Source of the DNA: Providencia rettgeri
Lineage (GTDB): Bacteria > Pseudomonadota > Gammaproteobacteria > Enterobacterales > Enterobacteriaceae
Direction of reading: 5' to 3'
DNA length: 64,000 bases
Assembly (NCBI RefSeq): GCF_013255915.1
Contig: NZ_CP053896.1
Coordinates: 3,472,001 to 3,536,000 of the forward strand
The notes beneath the pieces are model-generated. The model worked only from the letters and a program-made list of their open reading frames with translations, did not search any database and was not told the origin of the DNA. Position numbers and translations under genes: made by a program. This document shows positions 1-9,576 of this stretch, in pieces; positions within the stretch are counted from its first letter, which is position 1, and each line of letters opens with the position of its first letter.

Positions 1-1145
1 TAACCACGTGCTTGAGACATATTTAATGTTTCTTGCACAACGCCTTGGCCAGTTACTGCTGAGTCACCATGAATGGTAATTGGCAGAACCATATTGCTGC
101 GGCCTTCATCCAGACGGTCACGACGAGCACGTACTGAACCAATAACCACAGGGCTAACAATCTCAAGGTGAGATGGGTTAAATGCTAATGCTAAGTGAAC
201 ACGAGAACCTGCGGTTTCAAAATCAGAGGAGAAACCTTGGTGATACTTAACGTCACCCGCACTAGAGTGATCTTTATGTTTGCCCGCGAACTCATCAAAT
301 AATTCGCCAGGTTTTTTACCTAAGATATTAACTAGAACGTTTAAACGACCACGGTGAGCCATACCCAAAACAACTTCACGGGTATCTTGCTTGCCTGCGT
401 GGTGGATTAAATCTTTCAGCATTGGGATTAGTGAATCACCACCTTCCAATGAGAAACGCTTGGCACCTGGGAATTTAGCCCCAATGTAACGCTCAAGCCC
501 TTCAGCTGCCGTTAATTCTGCTAAGAAGCGTTTTTTCTCTTCTACTGAGAAAATTTTAGATACGTCTACAGATTCAAGACGCTGCTGAATCCAACGTTTT
601 TCTTCTGTATTTGTGATATGCATATATTCAGCACCGATAGAACCGCAATAAATACGTTTCAGGTGCTCATATAGCTCACTCAGCTTCATGGTTTCTTTGC
701 CAATAGCAAATGAACCCACATTGAAGGTTTCGTTGAAGTCTTCTTTCGTCAGGTTGTGGAATGCGGGGTCTAAATCTGGAACAGATTCACGTTTCCAAAG
801 ACCTAACGGGTCAAGATTCGCATTTTGGTGCCCGCGGAAGCGGAACGCATTGATTAATTGCAAAACTTTGACTTGTTTTGCGTCGATAGCTGGATCGCTA
901 ACAGAGGTGTGATAACGTGTAGAGTCTTTTGCTAAGCGACGGAAGTAATCGCGCGCTTGGGAGTGGAATTGTTCACCGCTAGTACCTAATGCCGCACCAG
1001 GTAGTTGATCAAAAATTGCTTTCCACTCGGCATCGACAGAGTTAGGGTCAGTCAGATAATCTTCATAGAGCTGTTCTATATAAGTCTGGTTCGCGCCTGC
1101 CAGAAAGCTTGAATCCAGCCAGTCCTTCATTACGCCGTTCTGCAT
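1..1145 (-). CDS. sucA: 2-oxoglutarate dehydrogenase E1 component (partial, N-terminal part)
   Basis: Thiamine-diphosphate-dependent E1 subunit of the 2-oxoglutarate dehydrogenase complex, which decarboxylates 2-oxoglutarate in the TCA cycle. The ATG at 1145 starts MQNGVMKDWLDSSFLAG, close to E. coli SucA, and an AAGGG ribosome-binding site lies upstream. About 381 residues are present and the rest runs off the left edge. The visible part includes the MAHRGRLNVL segment and the conserved GDVKYHQGFSSD and HLALAFNPSHLE stretches of E1. It lies downstream of sdhB on the same strand, as in the sdhCDAB-sucABCD cluster of enterobacteria. Identity is secure. Confidence 0.97.
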   Translation of the reverse strand, partial: MQNGVMKDWLDSSFLAGANQTYIEQLYEDYLTDPNSVDAEWKAIFDQLPGAALGTSGEQFHSQARDYFRRLAKDSTRYHTSVSDPAIDAKQVKVLQLINAFRFRGHQNANLDPLGLWKRESVPDLDPAFHNLTKEDFNETFNVGSFAIGKETMKLSELYEHLKRIYCGSIGAEYMHITNTEEKRWIQQRLESVDVSKIFSVEEKKRFLAELTAAEGLERYIGAKFPGAKRFSLEGGDSLIPMLKDLIHHAGKQDTREVVLGMAHRGRLNVLVNILGKKPGELFDEFAGKHKDHSSAGDVKYHQGFSSDFETAGSRVHLALAFNPSHLEIVSPVVIGSVRARRDRLDEGRSNMVLPITIHGDSAVTGQGVVQETLNMSQARG

Positions 1146-1643
1146 TGTGATCCCTTAAGCTTTTAAAGCTTTAGTTTTCGCCGTGGTTAACTAATCGCCG
1201 CATTTAAGCGACCTCGATAAAGGTTCTCTTGGACGTGCTTTATGCATGTTCTCTCTTTGGGAGGCCCTTTATCAGTAAGGGTTTCCCTTTTAAGGAACCT
1301 TTAAAAACTGGCTGCGGTTTTTAAAGGCCCCTATGCTTGGGCTGTCGTCTTCATCTTTTTTTGCAGTTGGCTATTTTTTCTACTTTTTGCTGTTACTTTC
1401 TTTGCTTTCACTTTTTTACGCTTTTGTAATGACAACGTTTTAATAAGTACTACTTTTTATGGGTGACAATGTTACTTTCTGACGCTCTTTGTTGGTATTT
1501 CGTTTTCGCGCTTTTGTGAGCTTCCGCGCATTTAAATCATGTCATTGTTTTTACTTTACGCGTTTCTTTTAACTTATGTTTTTATTTTGTGCTATTTCAT
1601 TTTAACCCACAGCACCTGAGCACTGCGGGTTAAATATGCATCA
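1146..1643. other. sdhB-sucA intergenic region with hairpins, no gene
   Basis: About 500 bases without a convincing ORF. It holds a perfect 11-bp stem at 1298-1327 (CCTTTAAAAAC against GTTTTTAAAGG, 8-base loop), a short AAGGG/CCCTT stem near 1277-1290, and a long stem at 1601-1634 just after sdhB. The long pyrimidine-rich tract on the plus strand (1340-1590) reads as a purine-rich leader on the transcribed strand. It is probably the sucA leader or promoter region, but no promoter could be assigned with confidence. Confidence 0.6.
1601..1634 (-). other. Hairpin after sdhB
   Basis: On the minus strand TTTAACCC pairs with GGGTTAAA, and the stem continues to about 15 bp with G.U pairs around a 4-base TCAG loop. 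It begins 10 bases beyond the sdhB stop codon. No U-run follows, so it is more likely an mRNA 3'-end stabiliser or processing hairpin than a rho-independent terminator. Read-through into sucA remains likely. Confidence 0.55.
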
Positions 1644-2360
1644 TTAAGCACTATGTTTTAGTAACATAGATTTAATATGACCGATAGCTTTCGTTGGATT
1701 TAGTCCTTTAGGGCATACATTGACACAATTCATGATGCTATGACAGCGGAAGACACTAAAAGCGTCGTTCAGATCATCTAATCGCGAATCGGTTTCTGTA
1801 TCACGGCTATCAATTAAGAAGCGATACGCCGCCAGCAAGCCTGCAGGCCCGATAAACTTGTCCGGATTCCACCAGAAAGATGGGCAAGAAGTCGAACAAC
1901 ATGCACACAAAATACACTCATATAAACCATCGAGTTTTTCACGTTGTGCAGGAGTTTGTAAATTCTCACGCGCCGGTGGGTTCTTATTATCATTAATAAG
2001 ATATGGACGAATTTTTTCATATTGGGTATAGAATTGTGTCATATCGATAATCAGGTCACGTACAACAGGCAGACCTGGTAATGGACGAATGACAATTTTC
2101 TTCCCACCACGGATTAACGCGGATAATGGCGTAATACATGCCAACCCGTTTTTACCGTTCATGTTCAGACCATCAGAACCACATACCCCTTCACGACAAG
2201 AACGACGGAAGGATAATGTTGGGTCTTGCTCTTTAATTTGGATTAACGCATCCAGCAACATCATGTCACGCCCTTCAGGAACTTCTAGCGTGTAATCTTG
2301 CATACGTGGTGCGTTGTCCACATCAGGATTGTAGCGATAAATCGAAAATTGTAATTTCAT
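1644..2360 (-). CDS. sdhB: Succinate dehydrogenase iron-sulfur subunit
   Basis: Iron-sulfur subunit of succinate:quinone oxidoreductase, carrying electrons from SdhA-bound FAD to quinone at the inner membrane. The 238 residues match the usual length. The 2Fe-2S ligands are seen in SCREGVCGSD and the following Cys (GLACI). The 4Fe-4S and 3Fe-4S ligands are in CILCACCSTSCPSFWW and CHSIMNCVNVCPKGLNP. It is the last gene of sdhCDAB, 35 bases after sdhA. Confidence 0.98.
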   Translation of the reverse strand: MKLQFSIYRYNPDVDNAPRMQDYTLEVPEGRDMMLLDALIQIKEQDPTLSFRRSCREGVCGSDGLNMNGKNGLACITPLSALIRGGKKIVIRPLPGLPVVRDLIIDMTQFYTQYEKIRPYLINDNKNPPARENLQTPAQREKLDGLYECILCACCSTSCPSFWWNPDKFIGPAGLLAAYRFLIDSRDTETDSRLDDLNDAFSVFRCHSIMNCVNVCPKGLNPTKAIGHIKSMLLKHSA

Positions 2361-2395
2361 AGTTTATTTCTCCGCAACTGGATTAACACCACGCA

Positions 2396-4162
2396 TTAGT
2401 AGGTACGAATTTTCGGTGGGAAGGCTTCACGCAGTTTTGGCTGCATGTTGACTTCACGACGCGTCATCGTTTCAGATTGCGGTAAATATAATGAGTGACA
2501 TAACCAATTCGTATCATCTCGCTCTGGGTAGTCAAAGCGGCTATGCGCACCACGGCTTTCTGTACGGAAGTTTGCAGCTTGTGCCGTTGCATAAGCCGTT
2601 TCCATCAGGTTATCCAGTTCTAAACATTCGATACGCTGAGTATTAAACTCAGTCGAGGTATCATCAAGACGTGCATTTTGCAGGCGCTCACGAATCACTT
2701 TCAGCTCTTCTAAACCTTTCGCCATGGCATCACCTTCACGGAATACCGAGAAGTTATGCTGCATACAGGTTTGCAGTGCTTTACGGATTTCAGTTGGGTC
2801 TTCACCAGTACGTGCACCTTCCCAACGGTTAAAACGAGTCATCGCTGCATCGATATCAGATTCAGACGCATCACGCATTGAACCTTGTTCCATGATGGAC
2901 TCTTTCAAATGCAGACCCGCTGAACGACCAAATACCACTAAGTCGAGGAGTGAGTTACCGCCTAATCGGTTAGCGCCGTGTACTGATACACAGGCAATTT
3001 CGCCGACTGCAAACAAGCCAGGAATGACTTCATCTTCACCTTTTTCGTTATAACGAATGGCTTGGCCTGTAACTTTAGTCGGAATACCGCCCATCATGTA
3101 GTGGCAAGTAGGAATTACTGGGATTGGCTCTTTGATTGGGTCAACGTGAGCAAAGGTACGAGATAACTCAAGAATACCCGGTAAACGAGATTCCAGAACT
3201 TCTTTTCCTAAGTGATCCAATTTCAGTTTAGCATGTGGACCCCATGGGCCATCGCAACCACGACCTTCACGAATTTCAATCATGATAGAACGCGCAACAA
3301 CGTCACGCCCCGCAAGGTCTTTCGCATTCGGCGCATAACGTTCCATGAAACGCTCACCGTCTTTGTTCAGCAAGTAACCACCTTCACCACGGCAGCCTTC
3401 AGTAACGAGAACACCCGCACCTGCGATACCCGTTGGGTGGAATTGCCACATTTCCATATCTTGTAGTGGAACACCTGCACGAGCAGCCATCCCCACACCA
3501 TCACCTGTATTGATGTGTGCGTTAGTGGTTGATTGGTAAATACGCCCAGCACCACCGGTTGCTAAAATAGTTGCTTTCGCTTTGAAATAAACTAATTCGC
3601 CTGTTTCCATACAAATTGCAGTACAACCTACAATATCGCCATCTTGGTTTTTAACTAAATCAAGGGCATACCATTCAGAAAAAATGGTCGTGTGGTTTTT
3701 TAAGTTCTGCTGATACAAGGTATGTAACAGTGCGTGGCCAGTACGGTCAGCCGCAGCCGCAGTACGTGCAGCTTGCTCACCACCGAAGTTTTTAGACTGA
3801 CCACCAAATGGACGTTGATAAATACTTCCGTCATCAAGGCGAGAGAATGGCAACCCCATATGCTCTAATTCAAGGATAGCCTCTGGCCCTGTTTTACACA
3901 TGTATTCAATAGCGTCTTGGTCACCGATGTAGTCGGAACCTTTCACGGTATCGTACATGTGCCATTCCCAGTTATCAGGGTGAGTATTACCTAACGCAAC
4001 AGTAATACCGCCTTGCGCTGAAACAGTATGAGAACGGGTTGGAAAGACTTTTGACAGCAGAGCACATGACAGGCCCAACTGTGAAATTTGCAGTGCAGCA
4101 CGCATACCTGCGCCACCAGCACCGATAACGATAGCGTCAAACTCTCTGATTGGCAGATTCAT
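2396..4162 (-). CDS. sdhA: Succinate dehydrogenase flavoprotein subunit
   Basis: Catalytic flavoprotein that oxidises succinate to fumarate. The 588-residue length is that of E. coli SdhA. Visible marks are the N-terminal dinucleotide-binding [11 protein letters not shown], the [10 protein letters not shown] segment with the His that binds FAD covalently in this family, the active-site segment [11 protein letters not shown], and the [19 protein letters not shown] signature. It abuts sdhD (stop 4163, start 4162), so the two are translated together. Confidence 0.98.
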   Translation of the reverse strand: MNLPIREFDAIVIGAGGAGMRAALQISQLGLSCALLSKVFPTRSHTVSAQGGITVALGNTHPDNWEWHMYDTVKGSDYIGDQDAIEYMCKTGPEAILELEHMGLPFSRLDDGSIYQRPFGGQSKNFGGEQAARTAAAADRTGHALLHTLYQQNLKNHTTIFSEWYALDLVKNQDGDIVGCTAICMETGELVYFKAKATILATGGAGRIYQSTTNAHINTGDGVGMAARAGVPLQDMEMWQFHPTGIAGAGVLVTEGCRGEGGYLLNKDGERFMERYAPNAKDLAGRDVVARSIMIEIREGRGCDGPWGPHAKLKLDHLGKEVLESRLPGILELSRTFAHVDPIKEPIPVIPTCHYMMGGIPTKVTGQAIRYNEKGEDEVIPGLFAVGEIACVSVHGANRLGGNSLLDLVVFGRSAGLHLKESIMEQGSMRDASESDIDAAMTRFNRWEGARTGEDPTEIRKALQTCMQHNFSVFREGDAMAKGLEELKVIRERLQNARLDDTSTEFNTQRIECLELDNLMETAYATAQAANFRTESRGAHSRFDYPERDDTNWLCHSLYLPQSETMTRREVNMQPKLREAFPPKIRTY

Positions 4163-4507
4163 TTATGCACCCCACACAACAATTGTTCCGTAAATTAAAT
4201 AAGCCAACAGACCTACAACGATAGCCAGTTGCAACACTAAACGAATTGCTAAAGGCTTAACGTAGTCAGTCAGCACTTGCCACATGCCAATCCACGCATG
4301 GACAAGAATCGAGAACAACGTGAGGATAGTGAATACTTTCGTCACAGAAGAGGCGAAAAAGCCACGCCAGACGTCATAGGTAATGTCATTAATAGCAACA
4401 AAACCAACAATGTAGAGTACATAGAGCGCGATGACAATCGCAGAACCACGGATTAATAGCCAGTCCTGGATACCAGTACGGCCTAAAGCTGAAGCATTAC
4501 TTACCAT
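4163..4507 (-). CDS. sdhD: Succinate dehydrogenase membrane anchor subunit SdhD
   Basis: Small membrane anchor that, with SdhC, holds haem b and the ubiquinone site of complex II. It has 114 residues and three predicted transmembrane helices. The motif [16 protein letters not shown] carries the family's conserved His and Tyr-Val. It overlaps the end of sdhC by 7 bases, indicating coupling inside the sdhCDAB operon. Confidence 0.96.
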   Translation of the reverse strand: MVSNASALGRTGIQDWLLIRGSAIVIALYVLYIVGFVAINDITYDVWRGFFASSVTKVFTILTLFSILVHAWIGMWQVLTDYVKPLAIRLVLQLAIVVGLLAYLIYGTIVVWGA

Positions 4508-4890
4508 ACTAAAACCCCCGCCAGAATTGCTAAAATCACGGTAATGACAAATGTAATTTTTGCAGATGAGTTACCAGCAGCAAGCGTTTCATCAACACAA
4601 CCGAAATCCATTAGCATATGACGAATACCACCACAGATGTGGTAAGCCAATGCTGTCAAGATGCCCCAAAGAATGAACTTAGCAAAAAAGCCAGTCATTA
4701 TTTCAGACGCGTATTGAAAACCTTCTGGAGAGGAGAGAGATGTCCCTAACAACCAAAGCAGAATACCAACTGCGATGAGAGTAATGACGCCAGAGACACG
4801 GTGCAAGATCGAAGATATTGCAGTGATCGGGAAGTGAATCGTCTGCAAATCAAGGTTGACAGGTCTTTGTTTTTTCACAATTTTGCCCAC
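4501..4890 (-). CDS. sdhC: Succinate dehydrogenase cytochrome b556 subunit SdhC
   Basis: Cytochrome b subunit of complex II, first gene of the sdh operon. The sequence [31 protein letters not shown] is typical, and [14 protein letters not shown] contains the axial haem His of the family. A longer ORF opens at 4971, but the extra 27 residues have no family counterpart. The GTG at 4888-4890 is preceded by AAAGAG and gives 129 residues, the E. coli length, so it is chosen. Three transmembrane helices are visible. Confidence 0.93.
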   Translation of the reverse strand: MGKIVKKQRPVNLDLQTIHFPITAISSILHRVSGVITLIAVGILLWLLGTSLSSPEGFQYASEIMTGFFAKFILWGILTALAYHICGGIRHMLMDFGCVDETLAAGNSSAKITFVITVILAILAGVLVW

Positions 4891-5562
4891 ACAGCTCTTT
4901 ATTATTTTCCATCCTCCGGACCTGGGGTGGAAATCAGACAGCGACAGGGGGTACAAAATGCAACTTAACACAAACTCTAATCCATCATGTTTAAATAAAG
5001 TTGCATACTGATCACGCTGGGAACTCCTACTACAGGGTAATCCGGAGACCTGCCGCTAGTATAAAGTCTTCACAATGCCATTACAATTCCCACACAAAAT
5101 GTTTGGAGACATTTAGCCCGAACAGTGAGAAGGATCACGATTTAAACATTTTGTATAAATGTGCTTATCTTATTTGACAATGATTCAACATTTATCTTAC
5201 ATATAGGTCTGGCAGAATTATCTTAACGGTGCTGTTGACACTTCATCGTAAAAGAAAAAAACGTGAATATTGCAATGTTAAATACTCTTCAATTTGAACT
5301 ATGATGGGTATTAATAACAAAAGTTATGAAAGTTGTTCCTCTTACCACAAATAATGATATTGTAGGGAAAACAACAAAAAGAACATAACATCTACACACT
5401 CATAAACAACCTAACTACATTGTCATCGGTCTCAGATTTCAGGTTTTATGTGATAGCTAGCTGATTTCCAAAGCATACCGGTAGAACAATGCACGAAGAC
5501 GCAGTATAACGCTGAGCTTCTGGGTTGTTGGGTGTCGATTATCAAGCGCTAAGGAGACCGTA
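4891..5562. promoter_or_regulatory. Divergent sdhC-gltA control region
   Basis: About 670 AT-rich bases between divergently transcribed sdhC and gltA, without a credible gene. In E. coli this region holds the promoters of both units and binding sites for CRP and ArcA. Here a CRP-like site is visible at 5122-5141 and TTGACA hexamers lie at 5174-5179 and about 5235-5240 on the plus strand. The -10 elements are weak, so transcription starts are not assigned. Confidence 0.7.
5122..5141. promoter_or_regulatory. Candidate CRP (cAMP receptor protein) site
   Basis: The core GTGA-GAAGGA-TCAC (5125-5138) is a perfect inverted repeat of the CRP half-site with the usual 6-base spacer. It lies between sdhC and gltA, both of which belong to the CRP-controlled group in E. 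coli. Match by eye only. Confidence 0.5.
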
Positions 5563-6849
5563 ATGGCTGATAACAAAGCTAAGCTAACGACTGGTAGTAA
5601 GGGTGATATTGACCTAGATATTTTAAGCCCAACGATTGGTCAAGACGTTATCGATGTCCGAACTTTAGGTTCTAAAGGGTTCTTTACCTACGACCCTGGT
5701 TTTACTTCTACTGCATCCTGTGAATCAAAAATCACCTATATCGATGGTGAGCAAGGCATTCTGTTACACCGTGGTTTCCCTATCGATCAACTCGCTACTG
5801 AAGCCTCTTATCTCGAAGTTTGTTATATCCTGCTATACGGTGAAGCACCGACTCAAGAACAATATGACGTATTTAAAAATACGGTGACTCGCCACACCAT
5901 GATCCATGAGCAAATTACTCGCATGCTTAATGGTTTCCGCCGTGACTCACACCCAATGGCTGTATTATGTGGTGTTACAGGCGCACTAGCTGCCTTCTAT
6001 CACGATGCATTAGACGTGAATAACCCACGCCACCGTGAAATTACGGCTTATCGTCTGCTATCAAAAATGCCAACAGTTGCAGCGATGTGTTACAAATATT
6101 CAATTGGCCAACCTTTTGTTTATCCACGTAATGACCTGTCATACGCGGGTAATTTCTTGCACATGATGTTCTCTACACCATGTGAAGAATACACAGTTAA
6201 TCCTGTTTTAGAACGCGCAATGGATCGTATTTTGATTCTGCACGCTGACCATGAACAAAACGCCTCAACATCGACAGTTCGTACTGCGGGTTCATCTGGC
6301 GCAAACCCATTTGCTTGTATCGCAGCGGGTATCGCTTCACTGTGGGGGCCTGCTCACGGTGGTGCTAACGAAGCTTGCTTACGTATGTTGGAAGAAATCC
6401 AAACTGTTGAGCACATCCCTGCATTTATCGAGCGCGCTAAAGACAAAAATGACTCTTTCCGCTTAATGGGCTTCGGTCACCGTGTTTATAAAAACCATGA
6501 CCCACGTGCAACAGTAATGCGTGAAACTTGCCATGAAGTTCTAAATGAACTTGGCTTAAATGACAGCCTGCTGGAAGTCGCTATGGAGCTGGAACGTATC
6601 GCATTGAACGACCCGTATTTCATTGAGAAAAAACTGTACCCGAACGTTGACTTCTATTCAGGTATCATCTTGAAAGCAATGGGTATTCCATCTTCAATGT
6701 TTACTGTTATTTTTGCCATTGCACGTACCATTGGCTGGATTGCACATTGGAATGAAATGCACGATGACGGCCTGAAAATTGCACGTCCTCGCCAGCTATA
6801 TACCGGCTATGACAAACGTGAATTCAACTCTGAATTATCAAAAAAATAA
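5563..6849 (+). CDS. gltA: Citrate synthase (type II, hexameric class)
   Basis: Condenses oxaloacetate and acetyl-CoA to citrate, the entry step of the TCA cycle. Its 428 residues are close to E. coli GltA (427). Conserved active-site segments are [42 protein letters not shown] and VDFYSGI. An AAGGAG site lies 7 bases before the ATG. It is monocistronic, with a terminator directly downstream. Confidence 0.98.
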   Translation: MADNKAKLTTGSKGDIDLDILSPTIGQDVIDVRTLGSKGFFTYDPGFTSTASCESKITYIDGEQGILLHRGFPIDQLATEASYLEVCYILLYGEAPTQEQYDVFKNTVTRHTMIHEQITRMLNGFRRDSHPMAVLCGVTGALAAFYHDALDVNNPRHREITAYRLLSKMPTVAAMCYKYSIGQPFVYPRNDLSYAGNFLHMMFSTPCEEYTVNPVLERAMDRILILHADHEQNASTSTVRTAGSSGANPFACIAAGIASLWGPAHGGANEACLRMLEEIQTVEHIPAFIERAKDKNDSFRLMGFGHRVYKNHDPRATVMRETCHEVLNELGLNDSLLEVAMELERIALNDPYFIEKKLYPNVDFYSGIILKAMGIPSSMFTVIFAIARTIGWIAHWNEMHDDGLKIARPRQLYTGYDKREFNSELSKK

Positions 6850-6881
6850 TATTTAATTAAATCTGAACTCCTACATGTGCT

Positions 6882-6907
6882 AAGGCCTCGAATTTTCGGG
6901 GCTTTTT
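6882..6907 (+). terminator. Rho-independent terminator of gltA
   Basis: Stem AAGGCCTCG / CGGGGCTT with loop AATTTT, followed by a run of five T. It starts about 33 bases after the gltA stop. Confidence 0.88.
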
Positions 6908-6934
6908 CATGTTTGTTTACCAAAGTCATTTAGC

Positions 6935-7696
6935 TTACTGCTGCTGATATTCCCTTGGGGTCATCCCACTCATTTTACGGAAAAAACTAATAAACGCACT
7001 ATCACTTGTTAAGCCAAGTTCTTGAGTAATATAATGATATGGCTTTTCTTGTGCGAGTAATTCAATGGCTTTAATATAACGCCACTGTTGGCGCCATGCT
7101 TGATAACTCATTCCTGTTTCTTTAAAAAAAATCCGTGTAATCGTCTTCTCACTCGCACCGATAGTTTGCGCTAATTGGTTTAAATTCGGTGGTAATTGTT
7201 CGATATCAACCCCTTTAAAGCGCCTATCTTGCGGTAGTGCTAACAGTGTTGGTTCTAAAGCAGCACTCTGTAATTCATCAATAAATACCGGTAATAAGTT
7301 GGCCAAACGCCCCTGCTGCCAATCACTATCAAACGGAGCAATAGCAATACGTTCTAGCACTTCCCTTAGCAATGGTGAAATATTTAAAATAACCACATCG
7401 TTCCCGATTTCTTTGGCATATTCTTCTGATAAATAAACCGAACGATATCCCACTGATGCCCTCATTTGCGCCCGATGAAGAACAAATGGTGGGATCCAAG
7501 CCATTCTACCAGGGGGAAGCAAAGACAGGCGATTTTCCAGTGAAATCCGTATACACCCTTGTTGTGTAAACAAAAGCTGTCCCATTTCATGTTTATGAAA
7601 ACCTGAGTCATGCTGCCCCAATTTTGCTGCAATTCCCAATACTGGGGCATGGTACCAGTGAGTTTGAAATTCATCTGTTTGATTTAACCAAGCCAT
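6935..7696 (-). CDS. AraC-family transcriptional regulator with N-terminal cupin domain
   Basis: DNA-binding regulator of 253 residues. The N-terminal part resembles an AraC-type cupin sensor (KHEMGQLLFTQQGCIRISLENRLSLLPPGRMAWIPP). The C-terminal 100 residues hold two helix-turn-helix motifs, ending SDSAFISFFRKMSGMTPREYQQ, the AraC signature. The ORF could open at 7756, but the ATG at 7696 has an AAGAGA site and starts MAWLNQTD. It is divergent from an MFS exporter 130 bases away, an arrangement like E. coli nimR-nimT, so it probably controls that exporter. The ligand is unknown. Confidence 0.9.
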   Translation of the reverse strand: MAWLNQTDEFQTHWYHAPVLGIAAKLGQHDSGFHKHEMGQLLFTQQGCIRISLENRLSLLPPGRMAWIPPFVLHRAQMRASVGYRSVYLSEEYAKEIGNDVVILNISPLLREVLERIAIAPFDSDWQQGRLANLLPVFIDELQSAALEPTLLALPQDRRFKGVDIEQLPPNLNQLAQTIGASEKTITRIFFKETGMSYQAWRQQWRYIKAIELLAQEKPYHYITQELGLTSDSAFISFFRKMSGMTPREYQQQ

Positions 7697-7720
7697 AATG
7701 TCTCTTTTTTGATATTTATA

Positions 7721-7742
7721 GTCTTTATTATTGTAATAAGAC
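7721..7742. promoter_or_regulatory. Imperfect palindrome in the AraC-MFS divergent promoter region
   Basis: GTCTTtATT-ATTGT-AATAAGAC is an inverted repeat with one unpaired base, lying 24 bases before the regulator start. It could be an operator. AraC proteins more often bind direct repeats, so this is only a candidate. Confidence 0.25.
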
Positions 7743-7826
7743 AATAAAAATAACACTAAACTGCCTGCTATTAAATCGTTGTATCCGATTAGACCCTTTA
7801 TTTTTAGTAGATTGGCAGGAAAAAGT

Positions 7827-8960
7827 ATGAAACATCCTCTCTCATTATGGCTTGCTGTTGCCTTAATGATGTTTCCTCAAATTGTGGAAACCATATACAG
7901 CCCCGCTCTCACTGATATCGCCAGTGCTTTCTCAGTAAATGCGGAACAAGCTTCACAAACACTGTCGCTTTATTTCTTTGCTTTTGCATTAGGCGTGGTG
8001 TTTTGGGGACGAATGTGTGACACCTTAGGGCGCCGCCCGACTATTTTGGCGGGTTTATTGATTTATGGTATTGCCTCTGTTGGCGCGTTATTTGTCACAC
8101 ATTTTTATTTATTATTATTAATGAGAATGTTGTCAGCATTTGGCGCTGCCGTAGGTTCAATTGGCACACAAACTGCCATGCGCGATAGCTACCAAGGCCA
8201 TGAATTAGCGAAAGTTTTTTCTATTATGGGAGTTGCTTTAGCAATTAGCCCCGCTTTGGGAATGTTATCTGGTGCTGGGTTAGCCAATTTTGGTGGCTAT
8301 CGTGCCGTTTTTATCGGCTTAGCGATTTTAGCAGCGGTGCTTTTTCTCTGGTCCGCCTGTCGTTTACCTGAGACCAAGCCTGAAAACGTGACGCAAGTCT
8401 CATTTATTGAGACATTTTTACGCATGATTGCAGATAAAGAAATTATTAGAAATGTGATCTTGATTGCATTTTTCAACATTAATTTATTTAGCTATTATCA
8501 GCTGGCACCTTTCAGTTTTGAACAATTAATGCTCACTCAACAACAGTTTGGATTAACTGGGATATTATTAGCGCTTGGGGTCGGTTTAGGTTCAATATCA
8601 AATCGCTATTTATTGGCTAAAAAACACACATCTGAACAACTTGTTAAGCTATCAAGTATCATTTCTTTAGTTAGTGGCTGCTTAGTTTTTGCTCTAATGG
8701 ATTCTATTTGGTTTGTTTTACCAGTTATTGGTGTCGTTATTGGTTACGGAATTGCGATCCCGAACATACTTGCCCATGCATTAAACCGTTATGGTGAGCA
8801 AAAAGGCACCGCCGGAGCAATTTTAGGTTTATTTTACTACATCGGACTCGCCATCGGTCTAATGGTCGCTGGTTGGAGCCAACACTTAGGTTTAGTACTA
8901 ACTATTTCGGGTTTGGTGTTGGTTTTTGCGTCACTAAGGTGGAGTAGCCAAGTACACTAA
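7827..8960 (+). CDS. MFS efflux transporter, Bcr/CflA-like (DHA1) family
   Basis: Inner-membrane drug:H+ antiporter of 377 residues with about 12 transmembrane segments. Marks are SPALTDIASAF in the first periplasmic loop, GRMCDTLGRRP (MFS loop 2-3 motif), MRMLSAFGAAVGS in helix 4 and SPALGMLSGAGLANFGGYRAVF (motif C region), as in Bcr/CflA drug exporters. An ATG exists at 7779, but the ATG at 7827 follows GGCAGGA and opens a proper first helix (MKHPLSLWLAVALMMFPQ). It is divergent from an AraC regulator that probably controls it. Substrate unknown. Confidence 0.88.
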   Translation: MKHPLSLWLAVALMMFPQIVETIYSPALTDIASAFSVNAEQASQTLSLYFFAFALGVVFWGRMCDTLGRRPTILAGLLIYGIASVGALFVTHFYLLLLMRMLSAFGAAVGSIGTQTAMRDSYQGHELAKVFSIMGVALAISPALGMLSGAGLANFGGYRAVFIGLAILAAVLFLWSACRLPETKPENVTQVSFIETFLRMIADKEIIRNVILIAFFNINLFSYYQLAPFSFEQLMLTQQQFGLTGILLALGVGLGSISNRYLLAKKHTSEQLVKLSSIISLVSGCLVFALMDSIWFVLPVIGVVIGYGIAIPNILAHALNRYGEQKGTAGAILGLFYYIGLAIGLMVAGWSQHLGLVLTISGLVLVFASLRWSSQVH

Positions 8961-9091
8961 ATAGATTTAGAGAAGCCCTTTTAGGTAGCTGTACAGCTCA
9001 AAAATTAGCCAGGCAATTATTAAAAATATTTCTGCCTGGCTATTACGGCTAAGCTCACCAGTATAATATGCTTTATTATAGACCCATATAC

Positions 9092-9334
9092 TTATTTTTC
9101 TTTGTTAAAGTATGGAACATATTTATCTAAATATTTTGGAGGGCTACTGCCTTGTTCATTATACGAGTCATAAATGCTTTTGTTATAATTAATTGCATCC
9201 TGAAATGCATACATTTTAGATGAGTGTCTATCCATAAAACCCCAAAGTGTATAAAAAGCCATAAAGAGTAACACGATAAAAAATGGGATCGTATTGGTTA
9301 GTTGACTATTACGCTGTGGTAAGTTATCACTCAA
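9092..9334 (-). CDS. Small hypothetical membrane protein
   Basis: Predicted 80-residue protein with one hydrophobic helix (residues about 14-33, NTIPFFIVLLFMAFYTLWGF) and a hydrophilic C-terminal half rich in Tyr, Asn and Lys. The start is a TTG with no clear ribosome-binding site, and an internal Met would leave too little protein, so the start is uncertain. It sits between an MFS gene and a possible gene relic at the edge of an accessory region. Function not recognised. Confidence 0.45.
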   Translation of the reverse strand: MSDNLPQRNSQLTNTIPFFIVLLFMAFYTLWGFMDRHSSKMYAFQDAINYNKSIYDSYNEQGSSPPKYLDKYVPYFNKEK

Positions 9335-9357
9335 TGCTGTTTATTGACCGCATCTAA

Positions 9358-9549
9358 AAAATACCAGTTTTTGAAGCTCCAACGGATCATCGTAGCGATG
9401 ACCTTCCTCATCAATGGAGGTATTCAAAATTTACTGAAATACATGACAAGATTATTGGTACTCTTACTGAAAGGGAACATTAATTTAACCAAATCAATAC
9501 ATTTAATACACGACCAGCTAGGTGGGATTCACCTGACGCTTACTTATAA
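9358..9549 (+). pseudogene. Possible decayed gene fragment
   Basis: One plus-strand frame has protein-like composition without a start codon: KIPVFEAPTDHRSDDLPHQW and onward for 41 codons, an in-frame TAA at 9481-9483, then FNQINTFNTRPARWDSPDAYL before a second TAA at 9547-9549. This could be the C-terminal remnant of a lost gene, but chance cannot be excluded. No family recognised. Confidence 0.25.
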
Positions 9550-9576
9550 ACCTAAATCAAGACCTTAGTAGACACT

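Noticed and set aside
4891-4971. 27-residue N-terminal extension of SdhC from an ATG at 4971
   Set aside because: No counterpart in the family; the GTG at 4890 with AAAGAG gives the standard 129 residues.
5174-5202. TTGACA/TTACAT promoter for gltA
   Set aside because: The -35 is perfect, but the -10 matches only three of six bases; not strong enough to list as a promoter.
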